From NCBI GenBank assembly GCA_024291935.2, contig CM044312.1:73365001-73429000 (forward strand): a stretch of DNA of 64,000 bases, given 5' to 3'. Shown piece by piece: positions 46,739 through 58,059 of this stretch. How positions within the stretch are numbered: the stretch's first letter is position 1; the number at the start of each line of letters is the position of its first letter. Made by a program: the position numbers and the translations under genes. The notes beneath the pieces were generated by a model, which was not told the origin of the DNA, ran no database searches, and saw only the letters and a list, made by a program, of their open reading frames with translations. Origin of the DNA: Okapia johnstoni (Eukaryota; Chordata; Mammalia; Artiodactyla; Giraffidae).

Positions 46739-47529
46739 CTTAATGGACAAGCTATGCTAGTGGGGATATGGATGTCCTGTGCTGCCAATTCTTTGTGTCA
46801 TTTGCTGTAAACATGAATTCAGACAAGGTATTACTCAACTACATTGTATTTCAACAAAAGCTAGAAACTCTATTACTCTTTGTACTTCCCTTTTGTGGAA
46901 CAGAATAAAGAGCAAGATATGTACTAATGAAATATACTGGACTCCTTTGGCCCCACTGTGATAGTCTTTGGATGTATAGCAGTTCACAGGCAAAAGACAA
47001 TGTTATATGTTCATTTTGAGGAAGAAAAGAAAGCTGGTCAGTCTCTATTCTGCTAATAACACTAACATATCAATCTTGTCAAATCATCTTAAATATAACC
47101 AAATTCATGAGTGGTCACTTAATTTGATGACATTCAGAATAGTGGAAAATCATGATACAGTATCCAAATAAATTATTTATTTTGCTTCTGTGTAAAGCTA
47201 TTTTAATAAAATGTCTGTTAATTAGAGGAAGTCAAATATAAGTAAGCAAGATTTTCAGAAATAAAGTCAGCAATACCATGAATCATTCTCATATAGTGAT
47301 ACTCATTAAGAATGTATTCTAAAATGATGTTAAGTAAACCACATGAGTAAAATTATTCCTTTCATCTCATCATGACATATGGATAGTAGAAAATAGACGT
47401 AAAATTGTCTAATGGAAATAAAAGAATAAATAGCAGAAATTGTACTCAAATAGGAGGCATAAGTTGTGCTTAAAAGTGAATATGATTAAAAGTGTTAAAG
47501 AATATATACTTTATATTTATTTATTCTTA
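46739..47529. other. Unidentified sequence
   Basis: Flank of the young L1. No named repeat or coding frame. Confidence 0.5.
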
Positions 47530-47760
47530 ACTTATTCATGTATTCTATAAGGGCAAACATATTCTAGATACTGGGGATATAGCAGTAAACAAAAAAGGAC
47601 AAAATCCACTGTTCTCATGGAGCTTACATTTTAAAGGAGGTAGGAAGATATGTAAAATAAACAATACATAAACAAAATACAATAATTAGCAAATACAAAA
47701 TACAATAATTAGCAATACAATAATTGCAATCTGTAATTGTTAGGGAGGAAAATAAGTCAG
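47530..47760 (-). mobile_element. L2-like 3' region
   Basis: TACTGGGGATATAGCAGTAA, then TTCTCATGGAGCTTACATTT, is a common ancient repeat read in reverse. A short tandem duplication of AAAATACAATAATTAGCAA lies at 47674-47718. Confidence 0.6.
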
Positions 47761-47909
47761 GGACATTGCATATATGTATTTGGACTTTTGGTGAGGACAA
47801 GTTGAAAGTTTAAATAGTGGGCCGGGAAATATGTCAGTCAGAAGCTTAGACCTAAGTAGAAATCTTAGGTTGTTGAAATTTATGTGGATATCTCTGGGAA
47901 CATCTTTTC

Positions 47910-48117
47910 TCTGGAAAGACCCTGATGCTGGGAAAGATTGAAGGCAGGAGGAGAAGGGGACGACAGAGGATGAGATGGTTGGATGGCATCACCAACTTAA
48001 TGGACATGAGTTTGAGTAAGCTCCTGGAGTTGGTGATGGACAGGGAAGCCTGGTGTGCTGCAGTCCATGGGGCCACAAATAGTCGGACCCGACTGAGCGA
48101 CTGAACTGAATTGAACT
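47910..48117 (+). mobile_element. BovB LINE 3' end
   Basis: Last 205 bp from the GRRRRG region to CTGAACTGAATTGAACT. 5' truncated. Well conserved, hence relatively young. Confidence 0.93.
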
Positions 48118-48416
48118 AGGAACAGCATTCCAATCAGAGGGAATAGTAACAGATAAGACCAGCATAAGCTGATGCCAAGTGTATTTAAGAAAGGCAAGGA
48201 GACTGTTATGGGAATAACCAAAGGAAAAATATTCCAGGAAAATAATTCAAAAAAAGCAAAAACTAAACAACAGAAGAGCTAGATTGTGTAGTCTTGTAAG
48301 ATAATGTAAATTAAGGACTTTGGCTTCCTCAGTAACAAGTGAAGGCTTTTGAAGGCTCTCAAATCTTAATCATTTGGGAAGGTATAAAATTCCTCTATTT
48401 ATAACATTTATAGTAT
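48118..48416. other. Unidentified sequence
   Basis: No named repeat or coding frame. Confidence 0.5.
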
Positions 48417-48692
48417 TGCTGCTGCTGCTGCTAAGTCGCTTCAGTCGTGTCCGACTCTGTGTGACCCCATAGACAGCAGCCCACCTGGCTCCGCCGTCCC
48501 TGGGATTCTCCAGGAAAGAATACTGGAGTGGGTTGCCATTTCCTTCTCCAGTGCATGAAAGGGAAGAGTGAAAGTGAAGTTGCTCAGTCGTGTCTGACTC
48601 TTAGCGACCCCATGGACTGTAGCCTACCAGGCTCCTCCATCCATGGGATTTTCCAGGCAAGAGTACTGGAGTGGGGTGCCATTGCTTTCTCC
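48417..48692 (-). mobile_element. Bov-A2 SINE
   Basis: Two Bov-A units, the right one complete, with (GCT)5 tail at 48418-48433 at the left. No clear TSD. Confidence 0.94.
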
Positions 48693-50353
48693 TATTCAAA
48701 ATGTCAGTAAATGAGCTAGAAACCAGAAACATGGGGTGAAGAAATGAGATGTAGTATCATCCCTCACTGAGCTGACAATCTGGTTGGAAGATAATCATTT
48801 AAAACAAGCACACTTATTTAAGTAAGGGACTAGGGAGCAATGTGAGGTCTCTTTTAAGAGCACTGTGAGGTCCAATTCTCATGTCTAATAATCTCCCAAA
48901 AACCCTACCTTCTAAATATCATATTGAGTGTTAACATTTAAACATTAATCGTGGAGGGGACTGTAGCAAACATTCAGACCGTACAGAGAAAATGACTAAC
49001 TAATGTTTAAAAATACTCCCAAGAAGTCAAGTAATTCAAGAATTACAAATCATCTACTATATTTTCAGAGAAGCCATTACTAGATCCTTGTGGAAAACAG
49101 TTTCATTGAAATGGCATGAACTGCAGAGCTGAAAGTGTGAATGTGAAGAAAAAATAGATGTAGAAATTGTAAACTGGTGTGGTACTCACATACTAAAGTT
49201 TTGGAAAGGAGGTTCTATTTTGTCCCATCAGTCAGCATACAAATTCTGAATTAAGTTTACCCAAAGAAAAGCATAAAGTTGCTCTTTGCTAGGTGGTAGG
49301 CATCAGATGACATCCTGATGAGTTTGGCCCAGAAATAAATACAGTGTTAACTGGAGAGGAAAACATGCAACTCTGGAGGGTCACTGGACAGCTGCATGGT
49401 TTGCCAGTAGCATACCTTATTGAGGGCAAATTCTTCAGATAATTGCAAACACAAAGTCTGCAACTCAAGCCAGGGTTATGTTTCTGAAACCCATCTATAG
49501 AGAGTAGGAAACTAAAGTTTGCCAAACACATGGGCCAAGAGTGAAGCCAGTGTTGTTCCAGTTGAGTTACTGCCAAGGAACGCAAACTATAGAGGAACTG
49601 GGAGAATTTAAGGATCTAAACTGTCAGAGCAATAGATTATATACAAATGGGTGAACAAAGGACGAAGACTGGATAATATCAAACACAATGCTAAAGACGA
49701 GAACAACGGGAAACTAGGAGACAAATTGTGTCTGACAAGAGAGGAGCGGAAGCCCCATCTGGGTTCTGAGTCATGAGCCAGGGCCTTGGCTCTGCCCTTC
49801 TAAAATGTTAAATCAGTATGTCAGAAAGCAAGCTCAGAAAAATGAATGACTAAATGTTAGCTTTCCTGAGTCCTTGTACCCTGTTATATCCTCTCTAGGG
49901 TTCTTCAACTTTAGATACTCAGGCCTGAGGATCTATCATAAACAGAGAGTAGGGGGAGAGATTTATTATATTTTTTACAAGTTAGTGACAGGATTTGTTG
50001 AAAAATTGCAAAGCGTCCTTGACATGTAGCAAAATCAGACAGATGAATTCAAGCAATAATACATTTAAGAACTATACAAGTGAAGGAAAATATGAAAACC
50101 CATCTATATATGTTTTCAGGGGCAAAATCTTCCCCCTAAAAAGTAAAGTACTCTAAGGGTAGTCATAACTCTGGCCACTTGGTTGATTCCATTGACATCT
50201 TGTCACCAGTGAAATTATGCTGGGAAAAGTTCTGATTCTCAAAGTTCTCCTAGGAAGCTGCAAAGTTACATCTACTTCACATTTGTCCATAATTAATTGT
50301 TAAATCAATTTTAAGATCTCACATTAGAAGCCAGTAATATTAATAGCATTATT
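48693..50353. other. Mostly unidentified sequence
   Basis: A weak L2-like reverse match near 48750-48830 (CCTCACTGAGCTGACAATCT). The rest, including the less AT-rich 49290-49830 part, matches nothing I recognise. The minus frame at 49289-49585 has no domain. Confidence 0.45.
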
Positions 50354-50363
50354 CTTCCAATGG

Positions 50364-50683
50364 GGAAAGTGAAAGTGGAAGTCTCTCAGTCGTGTCTGAC
50401 TGTTTGTGACTTCATGGACTACACAGCCCATGGAATTTTCCAGGCCAGAATACTGGAGTGGATAGCCTTTCCCTTCTCTAGAGGATCTTCCTAACCTAGG
50501 GATCAAACCCAGGTCTCCTGCGTTTCAGGCTGATTCTTTACTAACTGAGCCACAAGGGAAGCCCAAGAATACTAGAATGAGTAGCCTATCCCTTCTCCAG
50601 TCGATCTTCCCGACCCAGGAATCAAACCGGGGTCTCCTACATTGCAGGTGGATTCTTTACCAACTGAGCTATCAGGGAAGCCT
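50364..50683 (-). mobile_element. Bov-tA SINE with duplicated tRNA head
   Basis: In reverse: a partial head unit at 50570-50683, joined to a complete head and body at 50364-50569 by TAGTATTCTTGGGCTTCCC. Same join as at 2561 and 7455. CTTCCAA at 50354-50360 and 50686-50692 is a possible short TSD. Confidence 0.88.
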
Positions 50684-50977
50684 TCCTTCCAAAAGGGAAG
50701 GAAGTCATATTTTAAATTTAGTTATATTATTCTTGGTAAATATGAGATTATGCTCAATTTGGAACTACTGTATTACTTGTTATAAAATAGTAAAACATTC
50801 TAAAGCAAGCATGGGGGATATGTATGTCCAAATAAGGCAAAAGTATTGTTCTCTGGAAATGAGAATAGCAGTTCATAGCAGATGCATCATGTATTTTCCC
50901 CATGGTGAATCAAGAGAACATGCATAATAAAATACAAGTGACAATACTCTTAGCAATAAATGGTTTAAATTGAAGTA
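50684..50977. other. Unidentified sequence
   Basis: No named repeat or coding frame. Confidence 0.5.
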
Positions 50978-51172
50978 AGAAATCCCCTAGTGGCTCAGCT
51001 GGTAAAGAATCCATCTGCAATGCGGGAGACCTGAGATCGATCCCCAAGTTGGGAAGATCCTCTGGAGAAGGGAAAGGCTACCCTCTCCAGTATTCTGGCC
51101 TGGAAAATTCCATGGGCTGTGTAGTCCATGAGGTCGCAAACAGTCGGACACGACTGAGAGATTTTCACTTTC
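50978..51172 (+). mobile_element. Bov-tA SINE
   Basis: Single head and body of the same subtype as 2175 and 2561 (TTCCATGGGCTGTGTAGTCC). No clear TSD. Confidence 0.9.
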
Positions 51173-53548
51173 AAACTCTGAGGGAAAACATCAAAAGCGT
51201 CAATAAGGATATTTCTTATTTCTTCAAGATAAACTGGTCAAGGTAAAAGTAACAGTGAATGACTAGTCAGTGAATGGTGTGACAGAGAATAAATATTCAC
51301 TTCAGTAAGTGAATATTTGACCATTTTACTTGGCACAGCATTCATATGCTTCTGTTATAACAAAACATAAGGTCACCAAGAATTACTGATCTTTGTGAAT
51401 ATTTTGTATAATAAAATATATATGTGCATACCTATACATAGAGTTTTGACAAGCTAGAAAAAATGGAGTAGAAATATCAATTATAACTAAAAATTTCCAT
51501 TATTCTACTAATATAAAGGAAGTATCTCTCTCTTGAGATCTGAACTCACCCTAAAGAATTCCACAGCTTTGCCCAACAGTGTCTGTCCAGTTTATCACAA
51601 AATTTTATTCTGCCATGCATGTTAAGTTTTAAAACCAGGCATTTATGAGCATATACTCCTGCTGTTGCAGATCTTTGACTACAGTACAGAGTTGCTTCTA
51701 TCTTTCAACTAAAGCTACGTCTGGTTTACACCACTGTGCACTGTACTTTGTTTTTCAAAGATCAGCTGTTGACCTCAGAGCCACAAGGAGTCCCCCATAA
51801 CATTCCATCTCCTCCATCTTGAAACACTGCCATCAGTTTGAGGTTTACATGTTAACTCTTAACCTCTCAACCTTCCTATTTATGTCATCTACCAATACTC
51901 ATTGTTGTTTCACTCACTAATAAGCTTTTGCCTTATAAGCATGTTCTCCTGCTTAGATAGCATCATTCTTGACAGTATCAACATCCATGTGGCTGGCACA
52001 TCCAGCACCTGGTCTTTCATTTCTTTTTAAAATTTTCTCATTTCAATGGCTTTTTCTTCTGCCCTATCGTTCAGTCACTCCAGTGGTTGTTACCTTCTGG
52101 AAATTGTGATTATCAAAAGCTACATTATAACTTAATTTTCTAAAACTGAGATTCCACTTTCTGATTAGTTATTAAAATGTGTTCTGATTTTTGATCCATT
52201 GAATTCAAACTCCATATCCTGTTTTACAAAGTCTTGTTTGACCAAAGATAAACTTATGTGCTAGGGTTAAACCTACCCTTTTTCCAGTAGCATGCCTCCT
52301 GTCTCACCTGCTTAATGATTTTGTTCCACTTTGCCTCTCAGTCCTTGTCCAGTACCCCTACAAGATCAAAGCTACAAGATTGTATCTATCAAAATGTCAT
52401 ATTTCCGTCTTAAAAAGCAAAAACAACTACAGTAAAAAGCACTTGACCCCACATTCCCTTTGCTGATATTAAAGCAAAACTCTGCAAAAGATATCTGTAG
52501 TCATCGATTTTACCTCCTATTCTCCTGTTTCTTCTGATCTCTCTCCAGTTATGCTTTTGCTTTCACTGTTTTACTGAAACTTCTTTTGGCAAATTCCCCA
52601 GTGTGGAAAAAGATTTGTGTAAGTTATGTGATATTAAATTATCCTTGACTAGAAATTATAATTGAAGCCACAAACAACAGACTTCAGTTAATGTTTTAAT
52701 GAGGAAACTTGAATAGAATTGGAAAGATCTTGACCCAGATTCTTGGAAAAGACAAAGCCCTTACTTGGCCTATATATTATTAGGTTTACATGGATAAGGG
52801 GAAAAAAAGTTAGCAAACCATTGCATATTTTTTCCTACATAAATTTTAACTTAAATTTATGTTTTTTTGTGTCTTCATAGAGGGGAGTTTCTAAGTGTGT
52901 TTGCCAAGTAAGGCAGAGTTTTCAAGTAATGCTAAGAGGATAATTTTAATGTTTCACAACACTGTGCATGTAAACTTTGAAACTATTAAGGTTTCTTACA
53001 AGAAATTACATTTGTTAAACTATGTCCTATAAAAATATTTTACTCATCTAGATTGTAAGAATGTTTGTTCTAGGAAATTATTTATAATAGTTAACTCGCA
53101 ATCTGTACACTGACTTTTTTTCTGACTTCATAGTCAAATGGATTGACTTAACTTATGAATCAGCAAGTATTTGAATACTCTTTGATTTCCTTTTCTCCCT
53201 AAGAGTCCATTGCTAATAAAACTCATGACTCAAAAAGCAATAAAATTGAATTTTTCTCTATCAACAATAACTTATAGTTTGTCAAATCTAATGAATGATT
53301 TTTAATTCTCAAATTATATGACTTCTTAGATACCATGTCTGCCTTCCCCAAAGGCTTTCTTCTTCTGCTTGATGCTCTCCTGACCTTTTCACTGAGTATA
53401 TTAGCTACTCCCTCTCAGGCTTCTTTGTGGAGCCTCTTCATCCTCACCAACTTCCCTCAGGGCTTTTCTACTCATCCAGTAAATTCAGTACTTTGTATAC
53501 TTTAAATTTGTATCTCTGGTACTCGACTCTACTCTGGAATACTGAATC

Positions 53549-53550
<2 letters not shown>
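51173..53550. other. Mostly unidentified sequence, 2.4 kb
   Basis: Pyrimidine-biased 51640-52620 has an overall look of an ancient L2-class element in plus orientation, but no anchor is strong enough to call. No coding frame with a recognised domain. Confidence 0.45.
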
Positions 53551-53592
<42 letters not shown>

Positions 53593-53611
53593 TGTGTGTG
53601 TGTGTGTGTGT
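53551..53611. repeat. (TG)n microsatellite
   Basis: About 30 TG units, interrupted once by TATG near 53584. It directly precedes a SINE fragment. Probably polymorphic. Confidence 0.97.
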
Positions 53612-53617
53612 ACATTT

Positions 53618-53762
53618 GATCAAGTCCACTTCTTTGCAACCCCATTTGCTGTAGCCCACCAGACTGCTCTGTCCATGGGATTGTCCAGGCAAGAACACTG
53701 GAGTGGATTGTCATTTCCTACTCCAGGGGATCTTCCTGACCCAGGGATCAAATCAGCATCTG
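53618..53762 (-). mobile_element. Bov-tA SINE, head truncated
   Basis: Body in reverse (CTTCTTTGCAACCCCATT to TTCCTGACCCAGGGATCAAA). Most of the tRNA head is missing. The tail side merges with the (TG)n tract. Confidence 0.88.
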
Positions 53763-53879
53763 AATCATTCCCAATTCACTACCTCCTCTTGGCATCTTAG
53801 GCAGAACTCCTGTTTTCCCTACCCATACATATCGTAAAATTGAGCCTCCAAACTAAATGACACTTTCTTCCTTTCTTTC

Positions 53880-54085
53880 AGTTACTCAAATATAAAATAT
53901 AAGTGATATCTCTTACTTTATCTCTCATTTTCTATCAACATATCAAAAAATCTTATCCTCATCAACCTAAAATATATACAAGTTTGACCACTCTTTCTAA
54001 CCTCCAGTCTATCACCATGGATAAACAGCCACCATCTGTTGGCTGGACTATGTGCTCCCTTTCAGTCCTTCCTCAACCACACAAC
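53880..54085 (+). mobile_element. Ancient L2-like repeat (tentative)
   Basis: AACATATCAAAAAATCTTAT, then ATATATACAAGTTTGACCAC and CACCATGGATAAACAGCCAC, match the same ancient family as 14040-14225. It runs up to the BovB breakpoint. Confidence 0.45.
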
Positions 54086-55373
54086 AACTAAGATGCCATG
54101 ATCTTAGTTTTCTGAATGTTGAGCTTTAAGCCAACTTTTTCACTCTCCTCTTTCACTTTCAAGAGGCTCTTTAGTTTTTCTTCGCTTTCTGCCATAAGGG
54201 TGGTGTCATCTGCATATCTGAAGTTATTGATATTTCTTCCAGCAAACTTGATTCCATCTTGTGCTTAATCCAGCCAAGCATTTCTCATGATGTAATCCGC
54301 ATATAAATTAAATAAGTGGGGTGACAATATACAGCCTTGAGGTACTCCTTTCCTGACTTAGAACCAGTCTGTTGTTCCATGTCCAGTTCAAACTGTTGCT
54401 TCCTGGCCTGCATACAGATTTCTCAAGAGGCAGGTCAGGTGGCCTGATATTCCCATATCTTTCAGAATTTTCCACAGTTTATTGTGATCCACACAGTCAA
54501 AGGCTTTAGCATAGTCAGTAAAGCAGAAACAGATGTTTTTCTGAAACTCTCTTGCTTTTTCGATGAGTCAATAGATGTTGGCGATTTGATCTCTGGTTCC
54601 TCTGCCTTTTTAAAATCCAGCTTGAACATCTGGAAGTTCATGATTCACATACTGTTGAAGCCTGGCTTGGAGAATTTTAAGCATTACTTTACTAGTGTGT
54701 GAGATGAGTGCACTTGTGTGTGGTAGTTTGATCATTCTTTGGCGTTGCCTTTTTTGGGGATTGGAATGAAAACTGACCTTTTCCAGTCCTGTGGCCATTG
54801 CTGAGTTTTCCAAATTTGCTGACATATTGAGTGCAACACTTTCACAGCATCATATTTTAGGGTTTAAAATAGCTCAACTGAAATTCTGTCACCTCCACTA
54901 GCTGTTCATAGTGATGCTTCCTAAGGCTCACTCGACTTTCCACTCCAGGATGTCTGGCTCTAGGTGAGTGATAATAACAGTGATTATCTGGGTCATGAAG
55001 ATCTTTTTGTATAGTTCTTCTGTGTATTCTTGCCAGCTCTTCTTAATATCTTCTACTTCTGTTAGGTCCATAACGTTTCTGTCCTTTATTGTGCCTATCT
55101 TTGCATGAAATGTTCCCTTGGTATATCTAATTTTCTTGAAGAGATCTCTAGTCTTTCCCATTCTATTGTTTTCCTCTATTTCTTTGCATTGATCACTGAA
55201 GAAGGCTTTTTTGTATCTCTCTTTGCTATTCTTTGGAACTCTGCATTCAAATGGGTAGGGTATATCTTTCCTTTCCTCCTTTGCCTTTCACGTCTCTTCT
55301 TTTCACAGGTATTTGTAAGGCCTCCTCAGACAACCATTTTGCCTTTTTGTATTTCTTTTTCTGGGGCTGGTAT

Positions 55374-55851
55374 TCATACCTGCCTTCTGTACAGTGTCAG
55401 GAACCTAATCCATAGTTTTTCAGGCATTCTGTCTACCAGATCTAATCTCTTGACTCTATTTCTCACTTCCACTGTATAATCATAAGGGATTTGATTTACG
55501 TCATACCTGAATGGTCTAGTGGTTTTCCCTACTTTCTTCAATTTAAGTCTGAATTTGGCAATAAGGAGTTCATGATCTGAGTCACAGTCAGTTCTGTCTT
55601 GCTTTTGCTGACTGTATAGAGCTTCTCCATCTTTGGCTGCAAAGAATATAATCAATCTGATTTCGATATTGACCATTCGGTGATGTCCATGTGTAGACTC
55701 TTCTCTTTTGTTGTTGGAAGAAGGTGTTTGTTATGACCATTGCATTCTCTTGGCAAAACTCTATTAGCCTTTGCCATGCTTCATTGTGTACTCCAAGGCC
55801 AAATTTTCCTGTTACTTGAGGTATTTCTTGACTTCCTACTTTTGCATTCAA
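55374..55851 (-). pseudogene. BovB endonuclease C-terminal part
   Basis: Two overlapping frames (55588-55851 and 55374-55676). They carry the apurinic-endonuclease-like motifs NQIDYILCS and SDHELLIAKF, the latter being the catalytic SDH motif, and then the conserved linker FRYDVNQIPYDYTVEVRNR. A frameshift lies between them near 55600. Confidence 0.88.
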
Positions 55852-56047
55852 GTCCCCTATAATGAAAAGGACATCTTTTATGGGTGTTCTAGAATGTCTT
55901 GTAGGTCTTCATAGAACCATTCAACTTCATCTTCTTCAGCATTACTGGTCAGAGCATAGAATTGGATTACTGTGATATTGAATGGTTTGCTTTGGAAACA
56001 AACAGTGATCATTCTGTCGTTTTTGAGATTGCCCCCAAGTAGTGCAT

Positions 56048-56167
56048 GTCAACCCACTCCAGTGTTCTTGCCTGGAGAATCCCAGGGACTGCGGAGCCTG
56101 GTGGGCTACCGTCTATGGGGTCGTACAGAGTCGGACACAACTGAAGTGACTTAGCAGCAGCAACAGC
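56048..56167 (+). mobile_element. Bov-A unit SINE inside BovB
   Basis: A single Bov-A unit of the Bov-A2 type with tail TTAGCAGCAGCAACAGC. BovB reads GTGCAT on both sides (left near 56041, right near 56169), a 6- to 7-bp TSD. It interrupts the endonuclease between its N- and C-terminal parts, so it is younger than this BovB. Confidence 0.9.
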
Positions 56168-56280
56168 GGTGCATTTCAGACTCTTTTGTTGACTATGATG
56201 GTTACTCCATTTCTTCTAAGGGATTCTTGCCCACAGTAGTAGATATAATGGACATCTGAGTTAAATTCACCCATTCCAGT

Positions 56281-56472
56281 CTATTTTAGTTTGCTGATTC
56301 CTGAAATGTCGACGTTTACTCTTGCCATCTCCTGTTTGACCACTTCCAATTTGCCTTGATTCATGGACCTAACATTCCAGGTTCCTATGCAATATTGCTC
56401 TTTACAGCATCGGACTTTACTTCTATCACCAGTCACATCCACAACTAGGTATTGTTTTTGCTTTGGCTCCAT
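56281..56472 (-). pseudogene. BovB endonuclease N-terminal part
   Basis: A 63-residue frame with the BovB ORF2 start region (GTWNVRSMNQGKLEVVKQEM, with the catalytic Asn of the endonuclease in WNVRSM). It ends at TAG in place of the conserved tryptophan codon after ISKLK. Confidence 0.88.
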
Positions 56473-57584
56473 CCCATCATTCTTTCTGGAGTTATTTCTC
56501 CACTATTCTCCAGTAACATATTGGGCACCTACCGACCTGGGGAGTTCATCTTTCAGTGTCCTCTCCTTTTGCCTTTTCATACTGTTCATGATGTTCAAAG
56601 GCAAGAATACTGAAGTGGTTTGCCATTACCCTCTCCAGTGGACCACGTTTTATCAAAACTCTCCACCATGACCCGTCCATCCTGAATGGCCTTGCAAGGC
56701 ATGGCTCATAGTTTCATTGAGTTAGACAAGGCTGTGGTCCATGTGATCAGGTTGGTTAGTTTTCTGTGAGTGTGGTTTTAAGTCTGTCTGCCCTCTGAGG
56801 GAGAAAGATGAGAGGCTTGTGGAAGCTTTCTGGTTGGAGAGACTGACTGAGGGGGAAACTGGGTCTTGTCCTGATGGATGGGGCCATGCTCAGTAAATCT
56901 TTAATCCAATTTTCTGTTGATGGGTGGAGCTGTGTTCCCTCCCTGTTATTTACCTGGGACCATGAAGGAGGTAATGAAGATAATCGTGACCTCCTCAAAA
57001 GGTCCCATGCAGGTACTGCTACACTCACTGCTCCCAACCCTACACCAGGCCACTGCTGACCCACGCCTCTGCCGGAGACTCCTGAACACTCACAAGCAAG
57101 TGTGGGTCAGTCTTTTGTGGGGTCACTGCTCCTTTCTCCTGGTTCCTATTGTGCACAAGATTCTGTTTGTGCCCTCCAAGAGTCTGTTTCCCCAGTTCTG
57201 TGTAAGTTCTGGGAGCTCTATGATGGGGTTAATGGTGACCTCCTCCAAGAGGGTTTATGCTGTACCCAAGTGTGCTGCACCCAACCCAAGTCTGCTGCAC
57301 TCAGAGCCCCTGCCCCTGAGGCAGTCCACTGCTGACCTGTACCTCTACATGAGACACTCAAACACAGTTCTGTCTCAGTTTCTGTGGGGTCTCTGGGTCT
57401 TGGTGTGCACAATGTTTGTTTGAGCCCTCTGAGCATCTCTGGCTGGTATGGGGTTTGATTCTAAATGCAATTTTGCCCCTCCTACCATCTTGCTGGGGCT
57501 TTTCCTTTGCCCTTGGACGTGAGTATCTCCTCAAAGTTGCTCCAGTGTCACACAGCTGCCACTCCTTGTTAGCTTGTCCTGAAG

Positions 57585-57602
57585 ATCCTGGACAAGCCCC
57601 CA
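57585..57602 (-). promoter_or_regulatory. Retroviral primer-binding site, tRNA-Pro type
   Basis: On the minus strand it reads TGGGGGCTTGTCCAGGAT. This differs from the tRNA-Pro primer-binding site at two positions, and both are changes expected from CpG deamination. It lies directly inside the LTR end, as it should after U5. Confidence 0.75.
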
Positions 57603-57860
57603 AGATGATAGCTTATGTGAATGGTGTCAGTTTTGTGATCTCCAAAGAAGAAGATTTTGCTTCAGGCCCAGGGACCAGGCTTGATCACTCAAGAGCTTTT
57701 TTAATAGCAGAATTTTATTAAAGTATGAGAAGGGACAGAAAGCTTCTGACATAACATCAGAAGGGGGACAGAGAGTGCCCCTTTATATATATATATATAT
57801 AAAACAAGAAAATATTCCAGAAATCCCGGCTTACCTAGATGATGAAGAAACAGTTTGCAG
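57603..57860 (-). mobile_element. Endogenous retroviral LTR (gamma-like), R-U5 and part of U3
   Basis: Read on the minus strand: a TATATATAAAGGGGC TATA box (near 57780-57800), an AATAAA signal (near 57715), then a U5 ending ATAAGCTATCATC just before the primer-binding site. The order TATA, AATAAA, U5, PBS is that of a 5' LTR. No gag, pol or env sequence follows; BovB sequence begins within about 25-50 bases. The U3 outer edge is not visible. It is an old, non-coding copy. Confidence 0.7.
57782..57801. repeat. (TA)n tract in the LTR promoter region
   Basis: About nine TA units overlapping the LTR TATA box. Length variation here could change TATA spacing. Confidence 0.9.
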
Positions 57861-58059
57861 AAGAGAAAATCTGAAAGATAATTAATATGAAAAATGTTTA
57901 ACAAAACACTTGGCAATCATTAGATTTTCAAAATTCAGATAAAGAAGGATGGGGAAACAAGATGTCCTATGCTGCATATGGTAGTACTCTGGGCATCAGT
58001 TTGGCTTTACCTATAGATGCTGAAAGTACATGCACTGCATGTGACCTATGCAGTGACCC

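Larger units (their letters stand above)
54091..57560 (-). mobile_element. BovB LINE with RT, endonuclease and 5' UTR, 3' truncated
   Basis: The most complete BovB here. Minus strand from mid C-terminal region (54091) through RT, linker and endonuclease (to 56472), then about 1.1 kb of 5' UTR. The BovB tail is absent at 54091. RT motif A reads AKAFD. The frame is broken repeatedly. A Bov-A unit interrupts it at 56048-56167. The 5' UTR (56480-57560) contains two diverged copies of a repeat of about 240 bp (near 56990-57230 and 57235-57430). The right edge against the retroviral sequence is approximate. Confidence 0.92.

Noticed and set aside
53427..53698. Frames rich in VCVC or THTH repeats
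   Set aside because: Direct translation of the (TG)n microsatellite on either strand.
56917..57423. A 168-residue plus-strand frame
   Set aside because: It lies antisense to the BovB 5' UTR and its tandem repeats. No domain; such frames arise there by composition.
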